DNA from: Xylaria sp. FL1777
Lineage: Eukaryota; Ascomycota; Sordariomycetes; Xylariales; Xylariaceae
DNA: 28,800 nucleotides
Assembly (NCBI GenBank): GCA_022578965.1
Contig: MU400877.1
Location: forward strand, 1 to 28,800
Reading direction: 5' to 3'
The position numbers and the translations under genes are program-made. Positions within the stretch are counted from its first letter, which is position 1; each line of letters starts with the position of its first letter. The notes beneath the pieces were generated by a model, which saw only the letters and a list, made by a program, of their open reading frames with translations, did no database searches and was not told where the DNA came from. Shown one piece after another: positions 8,721 through 19,670 of this stretch.

Positions 8721-10539
8721 TTTGCATTTTGCTGCTATGGACTTCTCTTCCTCTACCAGCGCTTTATTTTCTCTTTTAGTTGCTCTTTTTATTACATACC
8801 GACCTCTTTTAGAACAAGAACTTGCCCGATTTGCACCTTATAGCTGCTTTTACGGCTTGCTGATTTACTAACTGTGTTGAAGTTCTAGTTAATACTTACT
8901 GCTTTTACTAGCGCTTCGAACACTTTAATGATGCTGGGAGGCTGCTATGCTATAATATACAGATCTACGTAGCGTGCTAGATCTGCGTTCTACGAAAACG
9001 GGCCGTTATGAACCCTACAAAAGAACCTTTTATAACTGATATTCATAAACTTGCTTTTTGCTTGCAGAACAGTAGCTGTGCATCTAGCATAGAGTGCTTC
9101 CAAGAAGTACGTAGTTGTTTTTTTCTTGCATGCTTTTAACTAACAAAAGCACTTAGAAATTTAGCTTCTGCTAAAACATAACAAAAAAAGCAGTTTACTT
9201 TGTAAACTATACGTTAGCTGCTTGCGCCAAGGGTTTAAAGGATTACGCAGCACTAGGTTTGTTATTAGTATAGTTAGAACTCTTGCTAAAAAAGTCTAGC
9301 TAGAAGCAAAGTGTATTAACTCCTTGTTTTCTATAGCAAGCCTAACTGTATAATATAATACAAGAAGCGCTATGCCTTTACTGCTGTTTTGAAGACTATA
9401 ACGCTACCTATACTATGCAACTTTATGCTATATAAGATTAAATCGAACAGATAGTTATAGAAACACTAAGCTTGCATTGCAGGATGCATAGAAGGCGTAG
9501 TAGAACAGGAGAAAAAAACTTTGTAAGTTCCCGGGCGTATAGTAAGCCTTTTGCGTAAATAGAAACAAACACGGGAATAGCAACGGGAGGAGGGAACTTT
9601 GTAAGTTCTTAGGTGTGCAGTAAGCTTCCAAAGCTATGAAGTTATGTTGTTTTCCCGAAAAGAAAGAGCTAAGGCTGCTTTTTTTTTAATTTGCTACGTT
9701 TGCAAAAACTTCTTTGCTTTATTATAACGCAATATAAATATGTTTCACTATTTTTTTGCGTATATTATAATAGTACAGCTAATCTATTATAGCTTTATGC
9801 ATTTTTTTTTATAGTACTGCTTAAGAAAAAAGAGACAAAACAAAACATGCTAAGAACTTGCAACGTATTATAACGCTATAATAGAAAAATTAGGATTTAA
9901 AGCTATAAAATGACAAGAAGACAGAAAAAACTAATTTGTAGCAAAAACGTTTTGTTTTTTATGCGTGTTTTTTTTTTTTTTACATACGAGTAGGGAAAAA
10001 GGGAGGTTAAGTTTTTTAGGTTATGTAAATCTTGCATTTTCTCCACCTTCACTTTTATTACTACTTTTTCCTCTATTTACTAAATTATACCACTAGACTA
10101 CATGCACGGTTCTAAGTGCTACAGAAGCTTTCAAGCTAGAACGATTAGCAGCTTTTTTTTGTTTTAGATATAGATATAGATAGGACATCGCCTAATAGAA
10201 TGCTGCTATAAAGCAAGCAAACATGGACTTGCTACTTGTATAAAATGCTGCTAAAAAGAAAGAACAACATATGTGCTCTGGATACCGTACCTAAAAAAAA
10301 CAGTGGCCCTAAGCATTAAGTAGCTTTAAGCGTAATAAGTATACAAGTAGAAAAACTTATGCCTTAATGCTAGACAAACAATGCTGTACGCTGCAGTTCT
10401 AAGATACTTTATAAAGAACTACTGTTCTGTTTTAGATATAGAAGTAATGGTTGCCTTTAAATAGTAATAAACGGCTGTTTTTTGGATAGTAATAAACTAT
10501 TTCATTTAGTTAGGCTTGATTGTTGTTGGAATAAGTGAA
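8721..10539. other. Degenerate DNA with minor repeats
   Basis: No gene is recognised. A 43-codon plus-strand frame starts with ATG at 9008 (MNPTKEPFITDIHKL) but has no known family. There is a short inverted repeat, CAGATCT at 8960 and AGATCTG at 8979. The block AACTTTGTAAGTTC with about 20 further similar bases occurs at about 9519 and again at about 9595. A short AGATAT microsatellite lies near 10167. Homopolymer A and T runs are frequent. Confidence 0.4.
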
Positions 10540-10990
10540 TATAGTACACTTTATACCCTTTGGGCTATATATATCACCTATTCCCTCTGACCTTTAGGTT
10601 ACCTTTCTTACTTCTAGTTATTTTGAATACACTTTTTTACTTGCTATATTGTACACTTTTTTATACCTTTAACAATTGTTTTGTCTTTTTTTTTTTTGCC
10701 TCCTTTTTTTTTTTCTTTTTTGTTTTTTTTGGTTATTTTTTTTTTCCTTTTTATAATTCTTTCCTTTTTAAGCATACGCAATAAAACAGCTGTACTAGCT
10801 AATTTGTTTTTTTTTCTGCTTACTTAACCTTTTTCTCTAGTTTTGCTAGCAATAGATCTATTGCTTTAGGATTTGTAGACCCTAAAACATTATGCATTAA
10901 AACGCCTAACGTTTTTTCGAAGGCTTGCCGGAACCAAGAACTATTCGGTCTTATAGCCAACCTGGCAATCTTATAGACTAACATGCTTTT
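10540..10990. other. T-rich tract and flank
   Basis: Runs of T interrupted by single C or G fill 10681-10760, giving a meaningless Phe-rich plus-strand frame from 10560. No coding motif is seen on either strand. Confidence 0.5.
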
Positions 10991-12345
10991 ATAGTTATAA
11001 TTTTCTAATGTGTGCTTTTTTTAAAATTACTGCTGCTGTGTATGCTACTTTTACCGGTTATAAAGGTCCTAAAGCATTTTATAGTTGAAGCAACTTGAGT
11101 AGAACTGCAGCTTCTGCTTAAAAAATATAGCGCTAGCTAATTAGCGCTGCTACTTTATTTCTTTGGTTCTGGTGTGCTTCTTTTCGTAAGCAGTAGCTGC
11201 TGCTATGCTTCTACTAAGGAAAATGGGCCTAGATGCCGTTAAAGCACAAAAAGCAAGCCTTAGAAAGCTTTAGTAGCTAATAGAAAAATTAGTGCTACTT
11301 TTTGTACTTCTGCATTATGCTTTTCCGCTTTGTTACGATTGCTTAGTAGCTTTGCGTTTTTTGCTGCTAAACAAAAGCGCAAATTGTAGCTTCGATAAGA
11401 TCAGGGCTATTTATAGCAGCCTTTACTTCCTTGTTGCAGGAGGCTACCTATGCGCTGCAGCAATAGAATGTTTTTTTTTTCCTGTAAGGTTCTCCTGTTA
11501 CGCTTTAGCTAGCTTGACTTCTTGGTAAACACCAGTGGCCCCCCCTTTTTTAGCAAAACTAGCATACTGTAGCAAGCCTTGCTGTTGTAGCTTTCGTTTA
11601 GCGAGAACCGCGGTGCCTATAGGTAGAAGATAATAGCGTTGCTAGGTTAGCTGTTGTGCCTAGCCTGCCTACTTTTATAGCTGTAGTTGCGTAGCCGCCG
11701 GAGGGCCCTTACGCCTAGGGTTAGTTTAGCCGGGCCTGAACAGACGCAAAAATCTAACAACGCGTTTCTATTACGCAGCTACTGCAAGGCGATCTTAGTA
11801 GTATAGCTTTTAACGGTTCTTTGGCTTTGTTAAGGAGAAAAGCTAGAAAAGCTACTGCACCTAGCACTACTTCGAACTACAGGCTTGCTATGCGGGTAAC
11901 GAAGAATTGCTAGCACTACATACCTTTTCGCTATGGGTTCGCAGGAATTACGGCGTTGTGCTTTAGCTGCTCTTTAGGTTGCGGGTTTTTCTACCTGTAG
12001 TAGCTGCAGTAATGCTGCTGCATCGTGATAGCTTGGCAAGCTATGTAGCAGCACTTTTAACACGCTAGCCTATTGGGGACCAGGTTTTCTAGGTACGGGA
12101 TAAGAGCTAAAGTCGGTAGTGGAAATATAAACGCGGCAAGGTTGTTTTGTGTGTAAAAAAAGGCAAGTTGTTAGCACATGGTATTTAAGATCTAGCGTTG
12201 TTCTTTAGGTCTTAAGTCTTAATAGGCATGGCTTTTTAGATGTGCTATGATCTTTTGCTCGAAAACAGCATAGCAGCACGTTTGATAGATTGCCACCTAG
12301 TATAAAGCCAAAAAGACAAAAAGTTCACAACTAACATTTTTTATA
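10991..12345. other. Relatively G+C-rich degenerate stretch, unidentified
   Basis: By eye this stretch carries more G+C than its neighbours and is full of GCT/AGC words, especially 11540-12110 (a run of seven C at 11537-11543 and GCCGCCGGAGGGCCC near 11692). The plus strand is open at 11292-11528, but the predicted peptide is a hydrophobic Leu/Phe/Ala string with no recognisable motif, and its minus-strand counterpart is also unremarkable. It may be an inserted segment that has been mutated less. No RNA-gene signature (tRNA B box, snoRNA boxes) was convincing. Confidence 0.35.
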
Positions 12346-13390
12346 ATATTATTTCTTTTTGTTTTTTTTGTTTTTTTTGTTTTTTTTTTCTCTTTTTTTT
12401 AAAGCAATAGCAACAGTAAAATATAGTAGTACAATACACAATATACACTACACTACTTATATAAGCAAGAAAAAAAGAAAAATACTACCCATTTTTCTTT
12501 CGATTTTCGTAGGGTTGCTTTTTCTTTTTATGGCTTTTTTTTTTTTTTTTGGTTAAGGTTCTGTTTTCTTTTAACCCTTGTAGCACAAAAGCTAAATAAC
12601 TAGGTAATCTAACGTTAAATCGTATAAGCTTATTTAGCTTCCTATGGTTTTATATTTTTATGAAAGGCGTAATGCAATGTTTATATTGTAGCTTGTGCTG
12701 CCTTTTTTCTAGGGCAAGGCCTAGCGATGTTCTTTTAATCTTTAACTAGCTAGAAGAAAAACAGAGCAGAAAACGCATAATTAACAATCATTTTGTTTTT
12801 GTTAGGTTTTAGCCCATAAAGTTTACCCTGTTTTTCTAGCACGTGTATTGTAAAAGGATGAAGCGATAAGCTATCTATAGTATGTTTTATTTCGCGTACT
12901 AGGTTTTTTGTTCTTGTAGCTTTTTCTGCTTGCTTTTGCGTTTTAGTTCTCTTGGTTTTCTTTAGTTCTTTCTTTTTTTCTTTTTTTTTTTGCTCTTGGT
13001 TTAGTGCGAGGCGTTACGACTAGGCTAAAGCGCCCTTTATATATAGGTACGGCAATGTAACGCAATATGGTCTGTTTGCAGCTTATACCACGCTTTGGAC
13101 CTATATATTGTAGTGGGTACTGGGCGATAGGTGGGATACGCGTTGCCTTTTTTTTGTTTTTGTGCTGTTGCAACGTTGCTAAAACCCGAGGATTTTCTTT
13201 TGGTTTTGCACCCTAAAGACGAGCTAGTTTTGGGCCTCGGACGAACAACTGCTTAGTAGAGGAGGCATTGTAGTTTACTGGCGTGCCCGGAATTCGGGAG
13301 AATTTGCTGTTGCACACACATACGTTGCATTTGGAAAAGAAATGCTCTTATTGCAGCATTGTAAGCAATTAGCACATAGTATAGTTCGCC
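12346..13390. other. Degenerate DNA with T tracts and a basic minus-strand frame
   Basis: Dense T tracts lie at 12353-12400 and 12531-12550. The minus-strand frame 12943-13173 is 76 codons and ends in a strongly basic segment (TPRTKPRAKKKRKKERTK). It may extend upstream to about 13200. A basic C-terminus is compatible with a transposase or nuclear-protein tail, but I see no domain. Confidence that it is real coding sequence is low. Confidence 0.35.
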
Positions 13391-13560
13391 CGGTGTAGCA
13401 CAAGAAATAAAAAGAAAATTAACCTTACGCGTTTTCCTAGTGGTAAATTGCTTTTTCTAGTGTTTTAACTTGGTGTAGCACAAAAAATAGAAAAAAAATC
13501 AAAACTACGCGTTTTCCTAGTGGTGAATTGCTTTTTTTAGTGTTATAACTCGGTGTACAG
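13391..13560. repeat. 80-bp tandem duplication
   Basis: Copies at 13391-13470 and 13471-13550, with the start of a third (CGGTGTA) at 13551. Shared anchors are GGTGTAGCACAA at the start and ACGCGTTTTCCTAGTGGT in the middle. About 12 differences between copies, mostly transitions, indicate duplication before much of the decay. Confidence 0.92.
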
Positions 13561-14240
13561 AACGCTTAAAACTTAGCTACACCTTTTTTTCCGTTCTGCA
13601 TATATTTGGTTCTCTAATTTAGGTTACCTTTTAGTTAGGATTACGGGCTCGTTTTAGCAGAGCTTTTTTCACTGCGATCCTAGCATTATTTACTTTAGCA
13701 ACTATATTTTTTAGTTTGCCTTGCTACATCTAATAACTTCTTTTTTTACTGGTTCTTTTTTTCTTACTAAAGCAACACTAGAAAAGCAAATAGATGGCAA
13801 AAGTATATGTTTTAGATGCTTTTACTAACTTGGTAATACGTAGCCCTAGATCTTTTGTAGACCTTTATAACCGGTTCTAGCTTTTTTACTTACATACTAA
13901 TATATCTCTACGAATAAGGATACAGCAGAAAGGTGATATTTACTGCGATTTACGAACATATAACAGCATTATACCTCTTTTGCTATATTTCAGGCTACAC
14001 TTTTCACTTTTTTTACACATGTTACCTTTACTATTCAACCTTTTCGATCTATTTATTACATTAATGCACTATTACTAGCATAACTATATATTTCACTATT
14101 TTTAATGATTTGTTAACAACATAACATAACAAAAGAATATATCCTTTTTAAGACGGCTTAATAAAACCAGCTGTACTTTCTGCTGTTGTTGCTATGCCTG
14201 CATAGTAGTACTTTTACTTACTTATATTTATCTCTTATGC
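13561..14240. other. Degenerate DNA, nothing recognised
   Basis: AT-rich, with stops in all frames and no motif or repeat beyond short homopolymers. Confidence 0.4.
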
Positions 14241-14360
14241 ACTACTGCTATTACTACTGCTATTACTACTGCCATTACCACTGTTATTACTACTGCTATT
14301 ATTACTGCTATTACTGCTGCTATTATTGCTGCTAGCACTATAGCTATTACTACTGCTATC
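14241..14360. repeat. Trinucleotide-derived microsatellite, period about 12
   Basis: About 120 bp of ATTACTACTGCT-like units, built from ATT, ACT and GCT/GCC triplets. It is imperfect, with transitions breaking the pattern. Frames would encode runs of Ile/Thr/Ala or Tyr/Cys/Leu, but nothing flanking supports a gene. Confidence 0.9.
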
Positions 14361-14606
14361 CTTTATAACTTCTAGTTTTTATTCTATTACTTCTTTTTTT
14401 TTGCTAATTTTAAGAGTTTGTGGTCTTTAATATTTACTCTTAGTCCCTTCTATTGGTAAACGGGAGTTATTTCTACCTGCTGCTACAACATGTTGCCCAA
14501 AGTCCTGCTAGGTTTTGTTTTTATAGCAGAAAATGTCTCCTAGCAGAAAAACAACAAGGATAAAAACAAGAACAAGAATAAAAACAATCTTTTTATGACT
14601 TTTACG
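14361..14606. other. Spacer, possible upstream part of the next remnant
   Basis: No repeat. Around 14540-14606 a plus-strand frame rich in Lys and Gln (KQSFYDFYES) could be the upstream part of the remnant that follows, joined by a one-base frameshift. Confidence 0.3.
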
Positions 14607-15290
14607 AATCCTAAGAAGAAGTACTCCAACAAAAAATAAGAAGTCAACAACATTTTGGCTAAGCGACTACATCCTGATATTCCTAGTGCTTTCTAATACC
14701 TCGTTAAGTAGGCTAGCTTTTCGCTGGAAAACTATACTTAAGAGCTCCTAAAGCACCTTAGGAATAGCTTTCTCGAGAAATAGAATGAGAACAAATCAGA
14801 AATTCGTGCTGGAACACGCGAAGTGTTTAATTTAATGACGTATAACGCTGCTTGCGCAGAGCAAACCAAAAGATATAAAAAACGGAATGCTAAACGCCAG
14901 AAGCTTGGTTTGCTGCAGATGCTGCTTTTTTTACTGGAATTTACAAATGATCTATTTTAGCCTGCGCTTATTAACTAGTATTTCCTTAGCTTAAATAAAG
15001 AAGCACAATAAGTAGACAACGCGGATCTTGCTTATATTCTATTGCTAAAGCCTAAAGTTATAAGTAGCACACCAATTCTACAAATAGCCATAATAAAGCC
15101 GGCGCCTGAACTTAGCACGCAGAACATGTTCGTAAGAATCTCTTCTCTAGCGCTTCTAAAAAACCGCTACGAAAACTTCTATGCTGTGGCACCATGACAA
15201 GTTATTAGGGTACAGCGGAAAAAAGCAGTGTTTTTTCATTTCGTAGCACTAAAACGTTAGCCCAAAATGCTTTTGCTATTACTAATACAC
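14607..15290 (+). pseudogene. Possible decayed coding remnant, family unknown
   Basis: One plus-strand frame (codons from 14607) runs for about 225 codons, with stops mostly TAA/TAG where Gln, Arg or Trp could once have been. Its stretches look protein-like: VNNILAKRLHPDIPSAF, GTREVFNLMTYNAACAEQTK followed by RYKKRNAKRQKLGLLQ, and SLALLKNRYENFYAVAP. Charged and hydrophobic residues are balanced, unlike the Phe/Leu/Lys strings in most other frames here. I do not recognise the family and see no catalytic motif. The stop density is not far below chance for this base composition, so this rests on residue composition only. Confidence 0.35.
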
Positions 15291-15540
15291 TAAATTTAAC
15301 ACTTATAAGATCCTTTGCTTTATTTTTCTCTTTTGCTACAAATTTGAAAGCTAGGCAACGTACTACTATAAAAACTCAACAATAGCTAGCATTTTCGGCA
15401 CTAATACATAGATTAGCAGAAAGTAAAAAACGGAAAAAAAAAGCAAATGTAGGCGATGTTATAGCTAATTCTTTTAAGCTACCGAAGGCTTTTACTAGCA
15501 TGCGCATACGGAACATTATAGATTATAGTTTTTATTGTTT

Positions 15541-15705
15541 CTTATTTAACATTTCTTCTTTTATAGTGTGCTATTTATAACGCAGTTTCCGCGGTTTTAT
15601 ATCTAATATTTTATTTTTTATAGTGTTATATTTAAAATGCAGTTTCTGTGTTTTTTTATCTAACCTTTTCTTTTTGATCGTGTAATATTTACAACGCGGA
15701 CTTCC
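15541..15705. repeat. 57-bp tandem repeat, about three copies
   Basis: Units begin at about 15545, 15603 and 15660 with CTAAYNTTTTNTTTTTTATAG and end with CGCAGTTTCYGYG-like sequence. Copies differ at about 20% of positions. This is the first of a close series of different tandem repeats that continues to about 18300. Confidence 0.85.
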
Positions 15706-16090
15706 TACGTACGTAAACCTGTTTAGTAACCGCAGATCTATCCTTCGAAAGAATAAAGTATTAATTACGTCTAGTTTTTTTTACGAATGCACAAATGTAG
15801 TTCATAGCGTAGCAAACCACGTTAGCTTACATCTTTGCCTTTCTTAAGCCAATAAGTCCAGTTTCTCCTGTATACGGTAATATCGATCTATTCGGCAGCT
15901 AGTGCAATTAGGCATCTTTTATATATTCAGGGTAGTTTCTGCAGGAGAGTTATTCCTGGAACAATAACCGCAATAGGAAGGCTTTGCCTTAGTTTCACTC
16001 TTGTTATTTTTAGTAGTAAATAGACATATATTCTGCTGTATACCTCGGGAACACACTAATATACTATCTATAAATCTACATAAGGTAAGC
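15706..16090. other. Spacer between tandem arrays, no gene seen
   Basis: AT-rich, with no motif and no repeat that I can support. Confidence 0.35.
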
Positions 16091-16289
16091 ACTTTGGCTT
16101 ATTAAGGCATTATTAGTGTTCGTTCTATTTGTTCTGTAGCATCTTGGCTTAGCAAGGCATCATGAGTGTTCGTTCTATTTGTTTTGTAGCACTTTAGCTT
16201 AGCAAAGCATTATAGTTGTTTGTTCTATCTGTTCTGTAGTACCTTGGCCTAGCAAGGAATTAGTAAGAATCGTTTTATTTGTTCCGTAA
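16091..16289. repeat. 50-bp tandem repeat, four copies
   Basis: Exact period: 16091-16140, 16141-16190, 16191-16240 and 16241-16289. Anchors are TTGGCTTAGCAAGGCAT near the start and CGTTCTATTTGTTCTGTAGC at the end. Units 1 and 2 are most alike and unit 4 is most diverged. Confidence 0.93.
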
Positions 16290-16540
16290 AAACGCTATTA
16301 CTTTCTACACCGTTTTTACGTTCTTTTTAAGCCAAACTATCGTATTAAAAATCATGTTAGTTATGCCGTACGCATCGAAGTGAGAATTAGGCATAGAAAA
16401 ACATTAATCTAAAACGAAAAAAAAAGACAATTAAAACGGCTGTTTGTACTAGTATAACGAACAAAGAGATCGCAAGTAGTTAGCAAACACCTTAGGGTTT
16501 TCAGCAATATAAAGGCGCTACGTTTGCTGCTTTGTTTTCT

Positions 16541-16630
16541 AGGCCTTTATTTGGTGCTCCCGATTTGCTAAGTATTAGCGCTTTTAGGCTTTTACTTGGT
16601 GCTCCTTATTGGCTAAGTATTAGCGCTTTC
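16541..16630. repeat. 45-bp tandem duplication
   Basis: Copies at 16541-16585 and 16586-16630, both starting AGGCYTTTAYTTGGTGCTCC and ending GCTAAGTATTAGCGCTTT. About five differences. Confidence 0.93.
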
Positions 16631-16808
16631 GGGATTTTTTTTGTTTGTTTCCGTATGTTTTTGGATGTTATTCTTTTATAGCAATCTAAATGATTCCTTT
16701 ACTTGGAGAAAGGTAGCCAAAAACGAGTTATCTTTATACTAAGTTTACCACGACGCTTTAACAGGTGCCTGCAGCATCTTTCTTAGGCACAAAGACATAT
16801 CTAGTGCT

Positions 16809-17285
16809 TGCGGAACAAAGTTATTCAGTTTACGTTATTATCTAAGGACACTATAATAATTACAGCTTCTAGAAATATTCTGTTCTTATATTAGTAACGT
16901 TTGAAAGCAATAAATATTAAAAATAATTACGATAACACAGGAAAACAGCACGTCGTTAGTAACGAGCTTACGGAGCAGAGTACTTCAGCTTAATCCATGT
17001 TATTATCTAAGGAGTTTATAGTAATTGCGGTTTTTAGAAATATTCTGTTTGTATATTAGTAACGTTCTAAAGCAATAAACAGTAGGAAAAAAGAAGAACA
17101 ATAACACAGGAGAACAAAACTAGTCCATGTTATTATTTAAGGAGTTTATTGTAATTGTAGTTTTTAGTAATGTCCTGTTTGTATATTGGTAACATTTAGA
17201 AGCGATAGACAGAGAAAAAAGAGAAGAACAATAATACAGGAAGACAGGACATCACTAGTAAGAAGCTATGCTGTAGCAGTGCGGA
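16809..17285. repeat. Large tandem repeat, about 160/130/155 bp, three copies
   Basis: Copies begin near 16809, 16969 and 17117-17126. Shared blocks in order: GCGGAACAAAG/ACGGAGCAGAG, TTCAGYTTA, TTATTATCTAAGGA, AATATTCTGTT, TATATTAGTAACGTT, AAGCAATAAA, AACACAGGARAACA and GTNRTTAGTAA. Copy 2 lacks the terminal block (CACGTCGTTAGTAACGAGC in copy 1) that is present again in copy 3. The internal length differences point to unequal events after the first duplication. Confidence 0.85.
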
Positions 17286-17341
17286 TTTTTTTTTTTTTTT
17301 TGTAGTTTATGTAGGAAAGAAATAAATTACCGTTGTTAAGT

Positions 17342-17463
17342 TTACCGTAAGCTAGCTTCAACTAATCTACTTTTATGTTAACTATTAACTAAGTTTCTTA
17401 AGCAAAAAATGCTTAGTTAATAGTTAATAAAGAAGCAGATTAAGCAAAGCTAGCTTACAGTAA
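17342..17463. repeat. Long hairpin, 51-bp arms
   Basis: Left arm 17342-17392 and right arm 17413-17463 are inverted copies (TTACYGTAAGCTAGCTT at the outer ends, TTAACTATTAACTAA at the inner ends) with about eight mismatches. The 20-bp loop contains CTTAAG. No flanking T run or gene suggests a terminator, so an inverted duplication or a miniature element end is more likely. Confidence 0.9.
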
Positions 17464-17473
17464 TCCTATTAAG

Positions 17474-17560
17474 AGCTACGGATCTGCTTCTTTATAGACA
17501 ACAGAGTTCCTTAAGCAGAGAATGCTCAGTTAACAGTCCATAAAGAAGCAGATCTGCAGC
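17474..17560. repeat. Second, partly deleted copy of the hairpin
   Basis: Arms 17474-17499 and 17536-17560 (GATCTGCTTCTTTAT and inverse). The loop TTCCTTAAGCAGAGAATGCT is homologous to the loop of the hairpin just before it (TTCTTAAGCAAAAAATGCT). This is a tandem copy of the same unit that has lost most of one arm. Confidence 0.85.
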
Positions 17561-17584
17561 AAGGCAAGGTAAGCTGTAGTAGGA

Positions 17585-18065
17585 AAAAAAACAAAAGAAA
17601 CAGCCGATGCACTTTGCATAAGGTGCGCAAAGAAAGTGCTTATGCTTCCTGCAGCGATATGTTTATAAATCATGCGTATAAAAACGAAAAAAAAAACACA
17701 TGCATTTTTTATTAGGTATTTATATAAGCTACTTATGCTTACTGCTATATTACGTTCTTGTAGTATGTATTTAAGTACTTAGGTACTTACAGAAAGAAAG
17801 GAAAAACAACGGATATGCTCTTACTTGCGTTTAAAATAAAGCTGCCCCTTGGGTTGCTGTAGCGATACGTTAGTGTGTTTTATATGTTTAAAAAAGAAAA
17901 AACAGCTAACGCACTCTTAATAGCGTACGCAACAAAGTAGCTTTTGCTTTTTGTAGTAACGCGTTTCTTTGTGTGTTATATATATAAAAAAGAAAACAGC
18001 CGATGCACTCTTTTAATGGCGTGCTTAACAAAGTTGCTTAGGCTTACTGCTGCTATGCGTTCTTG
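17585..18065. repeat. Degenerate 95-100-bp tandem repeat, about four to five units
   Basis: Each unit has the same order of landmarks: an A-rich stretch (AAAAAAGAAAACAGC), YGATGCACTYTT or AACGCACTCTT, GCGYRCNNAACAAAG, GCTTWTGCTTNCTG, RTAGYRATRCGTT, and TNTGTGTTTTATATRT. Recognisable starts are near 17589, 17680, 17893 and 17985. Spacing in the middle (17700-17860) is disturbed by an insertion or by loss of similarity. Confidence 0.75.
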
Positions 18066-18168
18066 TATTATAAACTTGTTGCTGCTTGGAACAAATAGAA
18101 AAGCTCTTTGTATATAAGCCTTGCTTTAAAACCTTGCAGAACATACTTTTTTTGTTCTTCTATATAAT

Positions 18169-18295
18169 AAACAGCTCGAATAACACGCGTTGCTTTTTGA
18201 CTTTTTGGAACCTATTTTCTGTTTTTTTATACGTAAACAGCTCAAATAATATACGTTGCTTTTTAACCCTTTCTAACCCATTTTTTATTGCAGCT
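18169..18295. repeat. 66-bp tandem duplication
   Basis: Copies at 18169-18234 and 18235 to about 18295, both starting AAACAGCTCRAATAAYAYRC followed by GTTGCTTTTT. As 66 is a multiple of 3, the plus strand shows an accidental open frame with a 22-residue repeat (NSSNNTRCFLT); I do not annotate it as a gene. Confidence 0.9.
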
Positions 18296-18346
18296 AAAAG
18301 CTTTTTTTTATTATAGATACGAAGCGTGTTCTTTTTTTTCTAGTTG

Positions 18347-18800
18347 AATTTGATACATGGGACAAAGAGAAAACCCCGGGAAAGCAACAGAAAACAATCG
18401 AATATAGGACATGCTATAGCCTAAAAGCTTTCGGGTAAAAGAAAGGTAAGGAAGAGTTTAGTTTACTGCTATAGCTAAAGGAAGATTAGCTTTGCTCTAC
18501 TATTTAGACATATAGTTGGAAGAAAAAAAGAAGATAATCGGGCTTACGAAACGGCTTATAGCGTGTAGTTCTTTTAAGAAGAAGAGCTTTTAAATAGAAA
18601 TAGCATATATATATAGGAATGCGTTAAGGAACAGGTGCGCGTATGTAGTTATAGTTTGTAACTGTGTTTCTTGCTAGCATTGATAAAAGAGTATAACGCG
18701 AATAGGAAGCAAGACGTACGCTTGCTACAAGCGCTGCTGGTTGCATATAAATCAAAAAAAAAGCTAGATTTCCTTGTTGTAATCTTTAGTTAGTTAGATA
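18347..18800 (+). pseudogene. Possible coding remnant, family unknown
   Basis: The frame with codons from 18347 runs about 150 codons with six or seven stops, mostly TAA/TAG. It has mixed, charged composition (RKPRESNRKQSN, GRKKEDNRAYETAYSV, ALIKEYNANRKQDVRLLQ). No motif is recognised. Stop density is only about half of what chance would give here, so the evidence is weak. It could be debris of a transposase or of a host gene. Confidence 0.25.
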
Positions 18801-19440
18801 GTAGAACGATTTAAAGTTAGCGCTACAGTATAGTATCGGGACTTTTTTTATGCGGAAGAAAAGCAAGGGTATAAAAGTAGTAGTTGTTTTGCAAACTTCC
18901 TTGCTTTAAAATTTATTGTTAAAGCATACGTACCTCGTAGTTTTAGTGCATTAAAGAAACACAGGAAACAAAATAGTAAAAAAAGAATAGCAAAAAAATA
19001 TATACTAAAAAAGGAAAAGAAAAAAATAAACGAAAATAAAATAAAATAAAAAAACGAAGCATAACTATGCTGTAACTATAATAAGTTTAAAAGCAAGAAA
19101 GAAAGAAAAGCTAGAGGTGTTTTACTACTTATATACATAGGTTACTAAAGGTGCCGCATGCACTAAAAATTACATGCTTACTTAAATATGCTAATAGATC
19201 TATTGTTACAAGTAGTACAAAAAAGCAATTACTTTTTCTTTTGGAAATAAATATAAATTAACCTTTTGTGCTTATGCTTGCTTTTATAGAAAATTTTGCA
19301 AGCGCGGAAGAACTACAGGGAAGGTTTTTGCTGTTGCGTTTTGCATGTTGTAGTTTCGTTTAGAAGCTTTTTTTACACTTTAGTTACGTTTAGGAAGACA
19401 TTTCGTAGCAGTATTTTACGCAGAAAGTCCTTTTAATATA
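18801..19440. other. Degenerate DNA, no gene recognised
   Basis: A-rich near 18960-19060 (runs of AAAAT/AAAAG), otherwise unremarkable. No repeat or motif found. Confidence 0.35.
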
Positions 19441-19670
19441 GTTAAATTTTTACTTTTCTTCTATCTTACATTTCTTCTATTTTATATATCCCTTCCATTT
19501 TATATATTCTTTCTATTTTATATCTTTTCTATTTACTATTTTTTCTATTGATCTATTTACTTATTATATTCCTTATTCTTTTTTATCTTTAGGTATTTTG
19601 ATCTTTTATTTTTTTTCTTTTTTATTTCTTTTCTTTTTTCTTTTTTTATTGTATTCTTTGTTTATTTCAA
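19441..19670. repeat. Pyrimidine-rich simple-sequence tract
   Basis: About 230 bp made of TTCTATTTTATAT-like and then TTTTCTTTTTT-like units, very poor in G. Local near-repeats of 'TTCTATTTTATATAT' recur about every 20 bp at 19475-19530. Low complexity; no coding meaning. Confidence 0.8.

Noticed and set aside
8536..8727. Lys/Gly/Arg-rich small protein on the minus strand
   Set aside because: It is the translation of a polypyrimidine tract with only four residue types over most of its length.
10560..10784. Phe-rich membrane protein
   Set aside because: Translation of T homopolymers; no start context, signal or family.
11860..11900. Possible tRNA B box (GTTCGAAGT on the minus strand)
   Set aside because: It does not match GGTTCGANNCC, and no A box or acceptor stem pairs with it.
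17342..17463. Transcription terminator
   Set aside because: The hairpin is far too long, has no adjacent gene, and is duplicated as a repeat unit in a eukaryotic context.
18086..18316. Protein with 22-residue repeats
   Set aside because: Same reason: the frame is kept open by a 66-bp tandem duplication in a T-rich context.
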